Shown piece after piece: positions 1-8,650 of a stretch of DNA of 14,905 nucleotides (position 1 is the first letter of the stretch; every line of letters begins with the position of its first letter). Source of the stretch: an uncultured Chitinophagales bacterium. GTDB lineage: Bacteria; Bacteroidota; Bacteroidia; Chitinophagales; Chitinophagaceae. The DNA lies in assembly GCA_946886475.1 (NCBI GenBank), contig CAMPIQ010000090.1, forward strand, positions 1 to 14,905, in the 5' to 3' direction. Made by a program: the position numbers and the translations under genes. The notes below the pieces were generated by a model, which saw only the letters and a program-made list of their open reading frames with translations, was not told the origin of the DNA and made no database searches.

Positions 1-47
1 GGGAGCTTTCTTTTTGTGACTTTACCAAATTCTTCTTTGATAATCAT
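1..47 (-). CDS. Possible 5' end of a gene leaving the window (partial, unidentified)
   Basis: Reading the minus strand from an ATG at 47-45 gives an open frame to the window edge, MIIKEEFGKVTKRKLP, with no stop. The residue mix (charged, with an FGK tripeptide) looks like a real cytosolic protein start, but sixteen residues are too few to identify a family. It would be divergent from the beta-barrel gene at 185. The alternative is a chance open frame in AT-rich intergenic DNA. Confidence 0.3.
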   Translation of the reverse strand, partial: MIIKEEFGKVTKRKL

Positions 48-184
48 AAAAGTAGACTCTTATGGTATATGATGACGATAGATTTTTTGAATTTTAAATT
101 TTGAATTTTGATTTTTAATAGCATTCCGTCAGTTATGATTAAACTGGCAAGCCATTTGATTGTCTATAATACTAAACTGTATAT

Positions 185-874
185 ATGAAGATCAAATTGT
201 ATTCGTTTCTAGTTCTTGTTTTGATTTCAACTATTGCCTACGGACAGCAGGCAAGGTTACATGGAGGAATCAACCTCGCCAATGTTTCAATTAATGATGA
301 TGGCGGTGTGGATGATGCTAACATGTTAACGGCCTTCCAGTTGGGAGTTATTGGTGATGTGCATCTTGGCAGTATCGTTTACCTGCAACCAGGCATTGTT
401 TATACCGGTAAGGGTTCCAAAGTACAAAATGGCGACCCTGGTCAGAACGGTTACTATAAACAAACTTTTAATCCGAGCTATATTGAAGTGCCCGTGAATT
501 TAGTATTCAAGTCACCTGCCGTTGGTAATACCAGGTTTTTTGGTGGTGCTGGTCCTTATATGGCCATTGGGGTTGGTGGAAAGGCCAAAACTGAAGGCAG
601 AAATTTAGTAGGGATAGAATATAATGTTGAAAGGGATATAGAATTTTCTGATGATGACCCTACAACTTTATCAGAAGAGGAGGGAGCAGGTTTCAATATT
701 GTAAGGAGATTTGATTATGGATTGAACGGAGTTGCCGGGATAGAAGGGAAATCAATGGTGTTGTCAGTTAATTATGGATACGGACTTGCCAAGCTGCAAT
801 CGGGAAGCAACAGTTCAGCAGACAATAACAATAAGCACCGGGTATTGAGCTTTACACTTGGATTTAAATTATAG
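185..874 (+). CDS. Outer-membrane beta-barrel protein (PorT / OMP_b-brl family)
   Basis: A 229-residue secreted protein, most likely a small outer-membrane beta-barrel of the Bacteroidota 'porin family / PorT' type. Residues 1-20 form a classical signal peptide: KIK, then a hydrophobic run, then a likely cut at AYGQ-Q, the usual Bacteroidota site ending before or at Gln. The mature part has alternating polar/hydrophobic strands rich in Gly and Tyr, such as HGGINLANVS, FFGGAGPYMAIGVGG and LSVNYGYGLAKL. It ends in a terminal strand, VLSFTLGFKL, with the hydrophobic alternation expected of a closing barrel strand. An acidic stretch around residues 150-165 (EFSDDDP, SEEEG) reads as an extracellular loop. 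Family members occur in many copies per genome and their ligands are mostly unknown, so no substrate is proposed. The gene stands alone, with its own terminator downstream. Confidence 0.75.
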   Translation: MKIKLYSFLVLVLISTIAYGQQARLHGGINLANVSINDDGGVDDANMLTAFQLGVIGDVHLGSIVYLQPGIVYTGKGSKVQNGDPGQNGYYKQTFNPSYIEVPVNLVFKSPAVGNTRFFGGAGPYMAIGVGGKAKTEGRNLVGIEYNVERDIEFSDDDPTTLSEEEGAGFNIVRRFDYGLNGVAGIEGKSMVLSVNYGYGLAKLQSGSNSSADNNNKHRVLSFTLGFKL

Positions 875-892
875 TAAGTAATAATTCATTCG

Positions 893-920
893 ATGGCCAC
901 TTTATGTGGCCATTTTTTTT
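893..920 (+). terminator. Rho-independent terminator after the beta-barrel gene
   Basis: An 8-bp perfect stem ATGGCCAC / GTGGCCAT (893-900 and 906-913) with loop TTTAT is followed by an eight-T run (913-920). It lies about 20 bases past the stop codon at 874, so the beta-barrel gene is probably a single-gene transcript. Confidence 0.85.
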
Positions 921-1105
921 GCCTTGATATGATAAGTATGAAGCAGACCGGAAATAAAATTGAAAATTTATTGTTCCTGTAAATGGCCAATGAATAAAGG
1001 CTCCGGACTCACTGCACTTCACCTGGACCTGGATAATTTTTGATAATTTTTTAGTCTTCCCTGCAATGCGTATAAATAAATTCTTAACTCCTTTATCTTC
1101 GTTGC
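921..1105. other. Intergenic region with no recognisable gene
   Basis: About 185 bases between the terminator and the next gene. I see no convincing coding frame or structured RNA. Its only feature of note is the possible -7 box at its 3' end, listed separately. Confidence 0.5.
1094..1101 (+). promoter_or_regulatory. Possible -7 promoter box (TATCTTCG), nearly on the start codon
   Basis: TATCTTCG matches the Bacteroidota -7 consensus TAnnTTTG at five of the six defined positions and ends four bases before the ATG at 1106. If used, transcription would begin at about the first ATG, giving a leaderless message or favouring the second in-frame ATG at 1115. No clear -33 TTG was found at the usual distance. 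Confidence 0.35.
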
Positions 1106-1486
1106 ATGCAAATTATGCGATGGACCGCTATTTTACTTGCAGCAGCAGTTATTGCATCATGCTTCTTTCCCTGGGTAACTTACGAGGGGGGAGATGTTGT
1201 GGAAGGTTTTAATTCAAGCAATAAGATTTGGGGCCGGCCTGGTCTGATACACGTGCTGTTTTGTTCATTATTTATCCTTCTGGTGGTTACAGGAAAACTA
1301 TGGAGCATGCGCATTGCTTTTTTTGTAAGCGCATTTAATATAGCATGGGCGGTACGCAATTTTTTTATGATACCGGCATGCGAAGCAGGCGTTTGTCCTG
1401 AAAAACATACAGCCATTTACATTTTGCTAACCGCCTCTGTATTAAGTACCATAGCATTGCTGTTTTCCGGCGCAAGATCTAAGTAA
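1106..1486 (+). CDS. Small four-helix membrane protein of unknown function
   Basis: A 126-residue integral membrane protein that I cannot assign to a named family. Four hydrophobic segments are visible at roughly residues 5-25, 46-62, 67-87 and 102-121. Positive residues (K64, R69, R124, K126) sit at the loop between helices 2 and 3 and at the C-terminus, so both ends are probably cytoplasmic. The loop between helices 3 and 4 then faces the periplasm and contains C92 and C97 (ACEAGVCPEK), a pair that could form a disulfide. The start could be ATG 1106 or the in-frame ATG at 1115; the -7-like box just upstream slightly favours the second. The helix spacing and absence of polar catalytic motifs fit a small accessory membrane protein, but no role can be given. 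Confidence 0.65.
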   Translation: MQIMRWTAILLAAAVIASCFFPWVTYEGGDVVEGFNSSNKIWGRPGLIHVLFCSLFILLVVTGKLWSMRIAFFVSAFNIAWAVRNFFMIPACEAGVCPEKHTAIYILLTASVLSTIALLFSGARSK

Positions 1487-1573
1487 GAAAAAAGTTTATA
1501 CATCACCTTTATATAAAATAGATCCCGGCATTGAACTGGATTTATCGGAAATGTAATTTTCGGAAATAACATT

Positions 1574-1606
1574 TTTGAGAGAGGTAAGAAAAAAATTCCT
1601 AATTTG
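1574..1606 (+). promoter_or_regulatory. Possible promoter of the giant secreted protein gene
   Basis: TTTG at 1574-1577 and CTAATTTG at 1599-1606, separated by 21 bases, resemble the Bacteroidota -33 TTG and -7 TAnnTTTG elements. The -7 copy is imperfect at its first two positions. It would place the transcript start near 1612 with a leader of about 45 bases before the ATG at 1658. Confidence 0.3.
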
Positions 1607-1657
1607 GGTTGTCCTCACTGAAGAACCTTCACAAACTACATTAACAATACACTGCTT

Positions 1658-4600
1658 ATGAGAAAGTTCTACACAAGGATCTTTATTTCCGTTTTTATTA
1701 TTTCCATCAGTCTGATTGCTCATTCCCAGGTATCGAATTACGCATTTACTACTGCTACGGGAACATTTACACCAATAACAGGAGGTACAGCTGTTGCTAC
1801 AACAACTTCCGCTGCCAATTTCCTGGGGGATGGAAGAACATCCGTGTCAATTCCCATTGGATTTGCATTCAGTTTTGATAATGTGGATTATACATCAGTT
1901 ATAGCAGGTTCTGATGGGTTTATTTCTTTCAATCCCTCTGCTACCAATACACTCACCAATAATTTATCCACCACAACGGCTACAAGAAGGCCTTTGCTGG
2001 CGCCATTATGGGATGATCTGGACGGAAACAGCGGAACAGGTGCAGCAAATTATATAACAACCGGTACGGCAGGTTCGCGGGTTTTTACAATTGAATGGAT
2101 AAACTGGCAATGGAATTATAATGCCTCCGGAGCTACTATTTCCTTCCAGGTAAAATTATATGAAGGCACGAATGTCATTGAATTCATTTACCGCGAGGAA
2201 GCAGGTTCCGTAAATTCAGCCTCGGCATCAATAGGCATTGCTGGTGCAACAACAGGTTCCTATCTTTCTCTGAATGATGCTTCTTCTTCACCAACAGCCA
2301 GTTCAACTGTCAATACCACTAATATTAGCAGCAAACCCGCAACTGGTCAGATCTATAGGTTCACTCCACCAGCCATTCCTCCCATTGATCTGAAATTTGA
2401 AGCCATTTCGGGATTGCCCACAGGTGCTTGTCCGGTAGGTAACATAACCATATCCGGAACCATCCAGAATCTGGGTACCAATACAATTGATTTCGCTACC
2501 AATAATGCGGTTCTCACTGTAGATATTACCGGTCCATCTGCTCAAACACTGAATGTTACATTGAACAATGGAACACTGGCACCGGGTGCTTCCATGACAG
2601 TACCATTATTTCCAAATGCAGATTTTACAGCCGGGGGTGTATATACTTTGAACGGAACTGTGGCTGTAACAGGTGATGGGAACAATACCAATGATGCGCC
2701 ACCTTCTGTAAGCACCGACCTGGCTTTCCAGGCTACTACACCTGTTGTTAATGATTTTACCGGATTTACAGGCAGTAATCTGGCAACCGTATTTCCAGGC
2801 TGGAAGGAAGGCACCGGAGGTTCAACTCCAACCGGAACCACTTCAGCATGGATCAGTCAAACAGGCCTGGGAGGCGGAGCAAACAGAACTGCCAAAGTCA
2901 ATCTTTATACTACCACCCGCGATGAGTGGATCATCTCTCCCCGGTTCCTTGTCACGGCCAATACTGCATTGCAATATGATGTGGCCGTTACGGATTATGC
3001 CAGTGTGGTCGATCCTAATGTAATGGGTTCGGACGATAGTGTTTCTGTAATGATTTCAACTGATTGTGGTGTTACCTGGACCAGATTAAGAGTATATACA
3101 GCAGCAGATAATCTTACAACCACCCTTACTACGCAAACAGTGGATCTCAGCGCATATGCGGGTCAGGATATCATGATTGCTTTCAAGGCCACCGACGGGC
3201 CGGTAAATGATGATCCTGATTATGATTTTCATATTGATGACATTATGATTGCCGACAAGTGTTCGGGTGCTCCTCCGGTAACCACTGCAGTGGCATCTGC
3301 AGGCACTCTGTGTCTCGGCAATAGCACTTCATTAAGCCTTACCGGTGTTCCATCTTCAATTATTGGCGTAAATTTTCAATGGCAGTCCTCACCAGATGGA
3401 ACCAACTGGACAAATATAGCCGGTGCTAATTTTGAAAGCCTTATCGTAACGCCTCACACAACTACACACTACCGTGCTGTACTTACCTGCACAAATGGTG
3501 GAGCCAGTACCAATTCGACCGCAGCTGAAATTACTATCACCTCAAATGCAACCTTTGCTTCATTGCCTTATACCCAGGATTTTGAAACATGGGTGGATGC
3601 CTGTAATATCACTGACAGACCTTCAGAAAACTGGGCTTTATTTCCATCAACAGGAAACAGGTCGTGGAGACGCGACGATCAGGGAAGCAGTGCAGGATGG
3701 ACAAGTATAGCAAATGGCATTTATTCGCCCGCATTTTCAACTACTGCACATTCAGCCAGGTTCCATAGTTATTATGCACCTGAAGATTCAACAGGAACTA
3801 TGGATTTGTATATAGATCTGAGTACTGATGCCAATGCAAAACTCTTAAAATTTGATTATATAAATACCAGTGGTTCTGATAAACTGCGGATATACCTGTC
3901 GGAAGATGGAGGCCAGACCTTTGTTCAGGTTGGAACCGAACTTGGTACACAGTCCTCCTGGAGTGCCAAACAATTTGTAATTAACAGCGTATCTGCTACT
4001 GCTGTGATCAGGTTAGAGGCAACCAGCGATTTTGGGGCAACTGATATTGGCGTAGATAACCTGAATGTACTTGTTGGCTGTACAGGAATGCCAACTGCTG
4101 GAACCATCAATGCAGGTGCAGGCCTGCCATTATGTACCGGGGCCTCAGTTGTTCTCAATTTAACAGGCCAGTCATCTACTGCCGGCATCACTTACCAATG
4201 GCAGTCATCAACAGATAATACCACCTGGACGGATATTGCAAGTGCTACCAGTGCTGCTTATACTGCATCACCAGTTTCAATGACTTATTATAAAGTGATA
4301 GTTACCTGCAGTAATACAAACGATGTTGTTGAAACACCATCATTCCAGGTCAATGTTAATAATCCGCAGATCCTGTCATCCACACCCGCAACAAGATGTG
4401 GTGTAGGTACTACAACATTACAGGCTGCTGCCGATCCTGGTGCCACTATAAGATGGTATTCCGATGCAACAGGAGGTTCGCTTCTTGGTTCAGGTAATAG
4501 TTTCGTTACGCCTTCCATTTCCGGAACAACCACTTATTACGCAGCTGCCGAACTTGGAATATCACCATTGGGTGAAGGTGTTCAGAATAGTACCAGTTAT

Positions 4601-7600
4601 GAAAGTCCTTTCTATCATTTTTATGGTGGTAAGAAAAGCCAGTACCTGATCCTTGCATCTGAATTAACTGCCAGAGGACTGACAGCAGGTAATATCAGCA
4701 ATATTGGATTTAATGTTGTAACAGCAGGAACTTCATATAATGATTTCTCGATCAGCATGAAAAATACTTCAGCTGTTGCCATGACCACCACGCTTGAATC
4801 CGGATTGACCACAGTATATTCAGCTGCATCTGTTACACCATCAGTAGGGTTGAATATGTATACATTCCTTGCACCTTTTGCATGGGATGGCACCTCTAAT
4901 GTGATTCTTGAAGTATGCTGGAGCAATGATAACACAGGTGGCCCAAATGCCACGGTTAAAGCGGATCCGACAGGTTTTGTTTCTCATGCTTATTACCGCG
5001 CCGACAATGAAACAACAGCTGAGATATGCGGAGAAACTTCTGCCACCAATACATCCAGCATACGGCCTCAGATATTCTTTGATGGTGCCTATTGCCAGGG
5101 TGCAAGAACAGCTGTTGTTGCAACAGTAACCACACCTCCTGCCATTACTGTATTACCTGCCAGTGTAACCATATGTAATGGAGGAACTGCAACACTCGGT
5201 GTAAACAGTGCCAATGCAGGATATGCTTATACATGGATGCCAGGAGGAATGACAGGAGCCATTATTAATGTATCACCCACAACCACTACAGATTATATTG
5301 TAACTGCAACAGATAATTCAGGTGGTGCCAGCAATGGTTGTTCTATAATAGACACTATAACAGTTACGGTTAATTATGCCCCTGTACCGGTTACGGTTAC
5401 CCCGGCAGCGCCAATGGTTTGCGCAGATAACGTAATTGAATTAAATACAAATGCAGGTGCGTTAACAGGAGATATAACCTTAACGGGTACTGCTCCAGCT
5501 ACCAGTACAGGTTCTTCATCACCATTCTACAGGCTCTATGAAGGATCGCGCAGGCAATACCTGATCCGTGCTTCCGAGTTAACCACACTTGGACTTATTG
5601 GTGGAAGTTCACTTAACTCAGTATCCCTGAACGTTACAACGCTCAACGGATCACCGAATAACCTTGAAGGTTTTAGTATCAAGATGGGAAATACGGCCGC
5701 GAATGTGATGTCAGGTTTCCTAACCGATGCTACAACCACGGTTTATTCAGTATCCACTTTATCACCTGTAGCCGGAGCCAACCTGTTGAATTTCTCAACT
5801 CCGTTTTTATGGGACGGAAGCAGCAATGTATTTGTTGAAATATGTTTTGATAATGATATCGATGCCAGCTGTACAGGCGGAGTGCCAACATGCTGGGGTA
5901 ATACACCTTCGGTAATGCTGGCTGGGGCAGGATTTACTTCAACGGTTTATTATAATGCTGATAATACCACGGGACCAAGAACAATTTGTTCGAGCACGTC
6001 AACATCAGGAACATCTTCACTAAGGCCGGTAATGATCTTTGGCTTTACAAAACCAACTACCACCTGGTCACCAGTCAGTAATTTATTTACTGATGCAGCA
6101 GCTACCATTCCTTATGTTGCCGGCACACATGCTTCCAGTGTATTTGCAAAACCTTCAACAGCTACTACGTATACCATTACAACCACTACCATTCAGAATT
6201 GTTCTTCATCAACTACAACTACCATAAACATGAAGCCCGCTCCGGCCATTGTAACTCAGCCGGCTGCAAGCACAACAACCTGTGTTGGCGGATCAGTTAC
6301 TTTAAGCGTAGGTGCATCGGGAGAAGGACTTACCTATCAATGGCGTAAAAATGGTGTAGATATAGCCAATGCCACGGCATCTAACTTTACTATTCACAAT
6401 GTTGCCTATACTGATGCCGGAACATACTCTGTAATGGTATCGGGTACATGTTCACCTTCGGTAACTTCGGCCAATTCAGTACTTGTTGTTTCTGATAACA
6501 ACTGGGTTGGAACATCAAACAGTGACTGGACCAATCCATTGAACTGGTGTGGTGGTGTACCAACTGTTGCAACAAGTGTTGTAATACCATCAGGAACGCC
6601 ATTCTCTCCTATAATTCAGGGTAATGCTCCGGTAAACAACATCATCATCAATTTGGGTGCAACTGTTGAAATAACTTCAAGCGGACGTTTGTTATTAAAT
6701 GGTAATCTCACCAATGATGGAACATTGAATTCAGCCGCAGGAACCATAGAATTCACAGGATCGGCCAACCAGACGGTTTCCGCCATTAATGCTGCTAATA
6801 TTATAATGAATGGAGCAGGTGGAATTAGTTTGTCAGGCGACATGAACATCGGAACAGCACTTACGCTTACCAATGGAAATATCACGCTGGGTAATAATCA
6901 CCTGGTAATGTCAGGAGGATCTGTTGGTAATGCAGGCAGCCACATAGTTACCAATGGAACCGGCAGGGTAACCAATAATGGAGTAGGGGCCGTATCAGTT
7001 GTATTCCCTGTAGCACCAACCGCAACAAGCTATAACCCTGTTGTTATTGCTAATGGCCAGGGAAGGAATTATTCTGTTGGAGTAGTTACCGGTTTACCTG
7101 CTGCACCAGCACTTGCCAACAGCGCAAGAGCCATTAACAGAACCTGGAATATCACTGCCAATGCAGCACCTTCGGCTGCTGTAAACATCAGCCTTCAATA
7201 TGCAGATGCTGATGCAAATGCATCCGCCAGTCCAACTGCAAATATGCAGGTAGGTGTAAGTAATGCCACCAACTGGTTAATTGCCACACCTGCTTCAGGA
7301 CATATTCCAACAGGAACCCCTTCCGGAAGGATCATACATTATCAGACAGTTTCACTTGGAGAAACCATTGTGTCGAACATTGGAGGAATTAACTTCCCCA
7401 CAGCCATTCAGAATATTGACGCAGATGTAACCAGTGTAGTGCTTATGCCAAATGTTGTAGATAATATGACATTGCTGAGAATTAATACACTAAGAACAAC
7501 CAAAGTGAGCTGGACAGTGATCGACGCCAACGGAAGAACAGTGATGGCATTTAACAAACAGGTGTTTGCAGGACAAAATGATATACAATTAGCGTTGGGA

Positions 7601-7681
7601 AGCCTTGCCAGCGGTTCTTACCAACTGGTTGGATCTACCAGTAAAGGAAAGATTCAGACAGTACGTTTTATACGGCAATGA
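1658..7681 (+). CDS. Giant secreted multidomain adhesin-like protein with T9SS sorting domain
   Basis: A 2007-residue, Thr/Ser/Asn/Ala-rich protein, probably secreted by the type IX system and cell-surface-bound. Visible order: signal peptide 1-23 (cut near AHS-Q); beta-rich N-domain to about 238; CARDB-like domain about 243-350; two cleaved-adhesin/choice-of-anchor-J-like domains about 366-535 and 631-809, each ending in an (I/V)Dx(I/L) strand (IDDIMI, VDNLNV); Ig-like domains with YQW or FQW cores at W575, W848 and W1562; Ig_7-like segment near 902-965 (RWYSDATGGSLL); two copies of an unnamed module at 983-1141 and 1288-1461; a domain opening NWVGTSNSDW at 1615 and leading into Asn/Gly-rich beta repeats; and a C-terminal domain 1930-2007 beginning MPNVVDN, with VIDANGRTVM and LASGSYQLV, the pattern of type-A T9SS sorting domains. 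No catalytic motif was seen, so adhesion or matrix function is inference. It has its own terminator, and no T9SS machinery gene lies nearby. Confidence 0.85.
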   Translation: MRKFYTRIFISVFIISISLIAHSQVSNYAFTTATGTFTPITGGTAVATTTSAANFLGDGRTSVSIPIGFAFSFDNVDYTSVIAGSDGFISFNPSATNTLTNNLSTTTATRRPLLAPLWDDLDGNSGTGAANYITTGTAGSRVFTIEWINWQWNYNASGATISFQVKLYEGTNVIEFIYREEAGSVNSASASIGIAGATTGSYLSLNDASSSPTASSTVNTTNISSKPATGQIYRFTPPAIPPIDLKFEAISGLPTGACPVGNITISGTIQNLGTNTIDFATNNAVLTVDITGPSAQTLNVTLNNGTLAPGASMTVPLFPNADFTAGGVYTLNGTVAVTGDGNNTNDAPPSVSTDLAFQATTPVVNDFTGFTGSNLATVFPGWKEGTGGSTPTGTTSAWISQTGLGGGANRTAKVNLYTTTRDEWIISPRFLVTANTALQYDVAVTDYASVVDPNVMGSDDSVSVMISTDCGVTWTRLRVYTAADNLTTTLTTQTVDLSAYAGQDIMIAFKATDGPVNDDPDYDFHIDDIMIADKCSGAPPVTTAVASAGTLCLGNSTSLSLTGVPSSIIGVNFQWQSSPDGTNWTNIAGANFESLIVTPHTTTHYRAVLTCTNGGASTNSTAAEITITSNATFASLPYTQDFETWVDACNITDRPSENWALFPSTGNRSWRRDDQGSSAGWTSIANGIYSPAFSTTAHSARFHSYYAPEDSTGTMDLYIDLSTDANAKLLKFDYINTSGSDKLRIYLSEDGGQTFVQVGTELGTQSSWSAKQFVINSVSATAVIRLEATSDFGATDIGVDNLNVLVGCTGMPTAGTINAGAGLPLCTGASVVLNLTGQSSTAGITYQWQSSTDNTTWTDIASATSAAYTASPVSMTYYKVIVTCSNTNDVVETPSFQVNVNNPQILSSTPATRCGVGTTTLQAAADPGATIRWYSDATGGSLLGSGNSFVTPSISGTTTYYAAAELGISPLGEGVQNSTSYESPFYHFYGGKKSQYLILASELTARGLTAGNISNIGFNVVTAGTSYNDFSISMKNTSAVAMTTTLESGLTTVYSAASVTPSVGLNMYTFLAPFAWDGTSNVILEVCWSNDNTGGPNATVKADPTGFVSHAYYRADNETTAEICGETSATNTSSIRPQIFFDGAYCQGARTAVVATVTTPPAITVLPASVTICNGGTATLGVNSANAGYAYTWMPGGMTGAIINVSPTTTTDYIVTATDNSGGASNGCSIIDTITVTVNYAPVPVTVTPAAPMVCADNVIELNTNAGALTGDITLTGTAPATSTGSSSPFYRLYEGSRRQYLIRASELTTLGLIGGSSLNSVSLNVTTLNGSPNNLEGFSIKMGNTAANVMSGFLTDATTTVYSVSTLSPVAGANLLNFSTPFLWDGSSNVFVEICFDNDIDASCTGGVPTCWGNTPSVMLAGAGFTSTVYYNADNTTGPRTICSSTSTSGTSSLRPVMIFGFTKPTTTWSPVSNLFTDAAATIPYVAGTHASSVFAKPSTATTYTITTTTIQNCSSSTTTTINMKPAPAIVTQPAASTTTCVGGSVTLSVGASGEGLTYQWRKNGVDIANATASNFTIHNVAYTDAGTYSVMVSGTCSPSVTSANSVLVVSDNNWVGTSNSDWTNPLNWCGGVPTVATSVVIPSGTPFSPIIQGNAPVNNIIINLGATVEITSSGRLLLNGNLTNDGTLNSAAGTIEFTGSANQTVSAINAANIIMNGAGGISLSGDMNIGTALTLTNGNITLGNNHLVMSGGSVGNAGSHIVTNGTGRVTNNGVGAVSVVFPVAPTATSYNPVVIANGQGRNYSVGVVTGLPAAPALANSARAINRTWNITANAAPSAAVNISLQYADADANASASPTANMQVGVSNATNWLIATPASGHIPTGTPSGRIIHYQTVSLGETIVSNIGGINFPTAIQNIDADVTSVVLMPNVVDNMTLLRINTLRTTKVSWTVIDANGRTVMAFNKQVFAGQNDIQLALGSLASGSYQLVGSTSKGKIQTVRFIRQ
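4604..5081 (+). repeat. First copy of a duplicated protein module (residues 983-1141)
   Basis: This copy begins SPFYHFYGGKKSQYLI and continues with LASELTARGL, FSISMKNTS, FAWDGTSNVILEVCW and HAYYRADN, ending at SSIRPQIFF. Each block has a counterpart in the second copy, in the same order. Divergence is high enough that the two copies are recognisable in protein but not as an exact DNA repeat. Confidence 0.75.
5519..6040 (+). repeat. Second copy of the duplicated protein module (residues 1288-1461)
   Basis: Counterpart of the module at 4604-5081: SPFYRLYEGSRRQYLI, RASELTTLGL, FSIKMGNTA, FLWDGSSNVFVEICF, TVYYNADN and SSLRPVMIF. It is about 15 residues longer, chiefly through a Cys-containing insertion around ASCTGGVPTCWG. 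An Ig/PKD-like spacer of about 145 residues separates it from the first copy. Confidence 0.75.
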
Positions 7682-7699
7682 TAAATAATTGAACTTTTT

Positions 7700-7729
7700 A
7701 AAACCCCTGTATTGAACAGGGGTTTTTTT
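7700..7729 (+). terminator. Strong terminator, possibly bidirectional
   Basis: An 11-bp perfect stem AAAACCCCTGT / ACAGGGGTTTT (7700-7710 and 7716-7726) with loop ATTGA is followed by further T residues to 7729. It lies 19 bases past the giant gene's stop. Read on the minus strand the stem also ends in TTTT, so it may also stop transcripts coming through the VIT gene, whose stop is at 7894. Confidence 0.9.
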
Positions 7730-7893
7730 ATTAAATGCAGAGATGCTTTATTGTATAATTCACCGGAAAGTTTATGCGTACTGACTTTGGCAGGGAGAAT
7801 GGAAAATTTCTCAGAGAAAGTAAATTATTACTCCAGGCAAATCATTTATATAATTCTCAATTTCATTTTTTCAGATATGCAGGGCTTCAGATA
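7730..7893. other. Convergent intergenic spacer, nothing recognised
   Basis: About 160 bases between the terminator and the end of the VIT gene. Open frames here run on as antisense shadows of the VIT gene and show no independent coding character. Confidence 0.5.
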
Positions 7894-8595
7894 TCAGGCT
7901 GCTACAAATATCCTGGCCACTCCATAGGCCGCAGCCGCAGCTGCAGCACTGATCAGCGTTATTCTGACAGCAGAACCCAGGGTATTGATACCGGTAATTT
8001 TGCCTTTGAACCAACCCAGTATAAACAGGGATATCAGTGTAATAATGGAAGCGAATTTCAATGCTGTCATTGGGTTTTCTAAAATAAAATAAGGAGCAAT
8101 TGGTACAATGCCACCAGCAACGTATGCCATACCAATGGTCCACGCCGAACGTTTTAATTTACTATTGTCCGCTGGTAACAGGCCTTCATAATTAGCCATG
8201 AAGGCAATCCACTTTTCCTTATCCTTTTCAATTTCCTGAGAAGCCTGTACCTGCAACTGTTCACTCAAACCCAGATTGGCAAAAAACTCTTTTGTATTAT
8301 TTTTTCCAACATTAGTTTCATCAGTTAGTTCGCCGTATTCTTTTTTTAATTTTTCCTGGTGGTGCTTTTGTTCTGATCTAACTGAAAAATATCCACTCAT
8401 GGCCATGGCAATTGACCCGGCTGCTATCTCTGCCATACCCGCCATCACTATAATTCCGGTTGATTCAACCGCAACACTTAATCCTGCCGACAAAGCAAAG
8501 GGAATAGTAAGTCCATCACTCATGCCAATTACCACATCTCTCAAACGGGTATTGTTTGAATTGTTTTTCTCCAGGTGACCGGGATTGGATGCCAT
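7894..8595 (-). CDS. VIT/CCC1-family Fe2+/Mn2+ transporter
   Basis: A 233-residue membrane transporter of the vacuolar iron transporter (VIT1/CCC1) family; members move Fe2+ or Mn2+ out of the cytoplasm, usually in exchange for protons. The family signature is clear at residues 18-40 (RDVVIGMSDGLTIPFALSAGL), with the conserved Asp of the SDG motif at 27. Helix 2 carries AEIAAGSIAMAMSGYFS (E56, M64, M66), the methionine/acidic metal path. Residues 71-145 form the long charged cytoplasmic metal-binding helices (SEQKHHQEKLKKEYGEL, then EIEKDKEKW). Three more helices lie near 152-172, 178-195 and 207-230, giving the usual five. The C-terminal helix is unusually alanine-rich (ISAAAAAAAYG). It lies 55 bases behind rocD on the same strand, probably in one transcript, though a TACCTTTC box (8637-8630) in the gap could give it a separate start. 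Which metal it carries cannot be read from the sequence. Confidence 0.9.
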   Translation of the reverse strand: MASNPGHLEKNNSNNTRLRDVVIGMSDGLTIPFALSAGLSVAVESTGIIVMAGMAEIAAGSIAMAMSGYFSVRSEQKHHQEKLKKEYGELTDETNVGKNNTKEFFANLGLSEQLQVQASQEIEKDKEKWIAFMANYEGLLPADNSKLKRSAWTIGMAYVAGGIVPIAPYFILENPMTALKFASIITLISLFILGWFKGKITGINTLGSAVRITLISAAAAAAAYGVARIFVAA

Positions 8596-8650
8596 TAAGA
8601 AGTTCTTTTTAAATAAGGAAACCTGTGTTGAAAGGTATGGTCTTTACAAT

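Noticed and set aside
85..117. AT-rich repeats of GAATTTT upstream of the beta-barrel gene
   Set aside because: A low-complexity A/T tract with no fixed period or dyad of note; it may simply be promoter-proximal AT-rich DNA.
120..184. Promoter of the beta-barrel gene
   Set aside because: No TAnnTTTG box with acceptable spacing could be found in the 65 bases before the start, so none is called.
1496..1723. Minus-strand open frame of 75 codons upstream of the giant gene
   Set aside because: It overlaps the giant gene's signal peptide in antisense, its composition is unlike a protein family, and it has no promoter or neighbour support.
1658..7681. Possibility that the giant frame is several genes joined by missed stops or frameshifts
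   Set aside because: The frame is uninterrupted from a signal peptide to a C-terminal sorting domain, with domain boundaries falling naturally throughout and one terminator at the end.
7712..8143. Open frames on both strands around the end of the VIT gene
   Set aside because: They are out-of-frame or antisense readings of the VIT gene's C-terminal coding region; the VIT frame itself carries all the family motifs.
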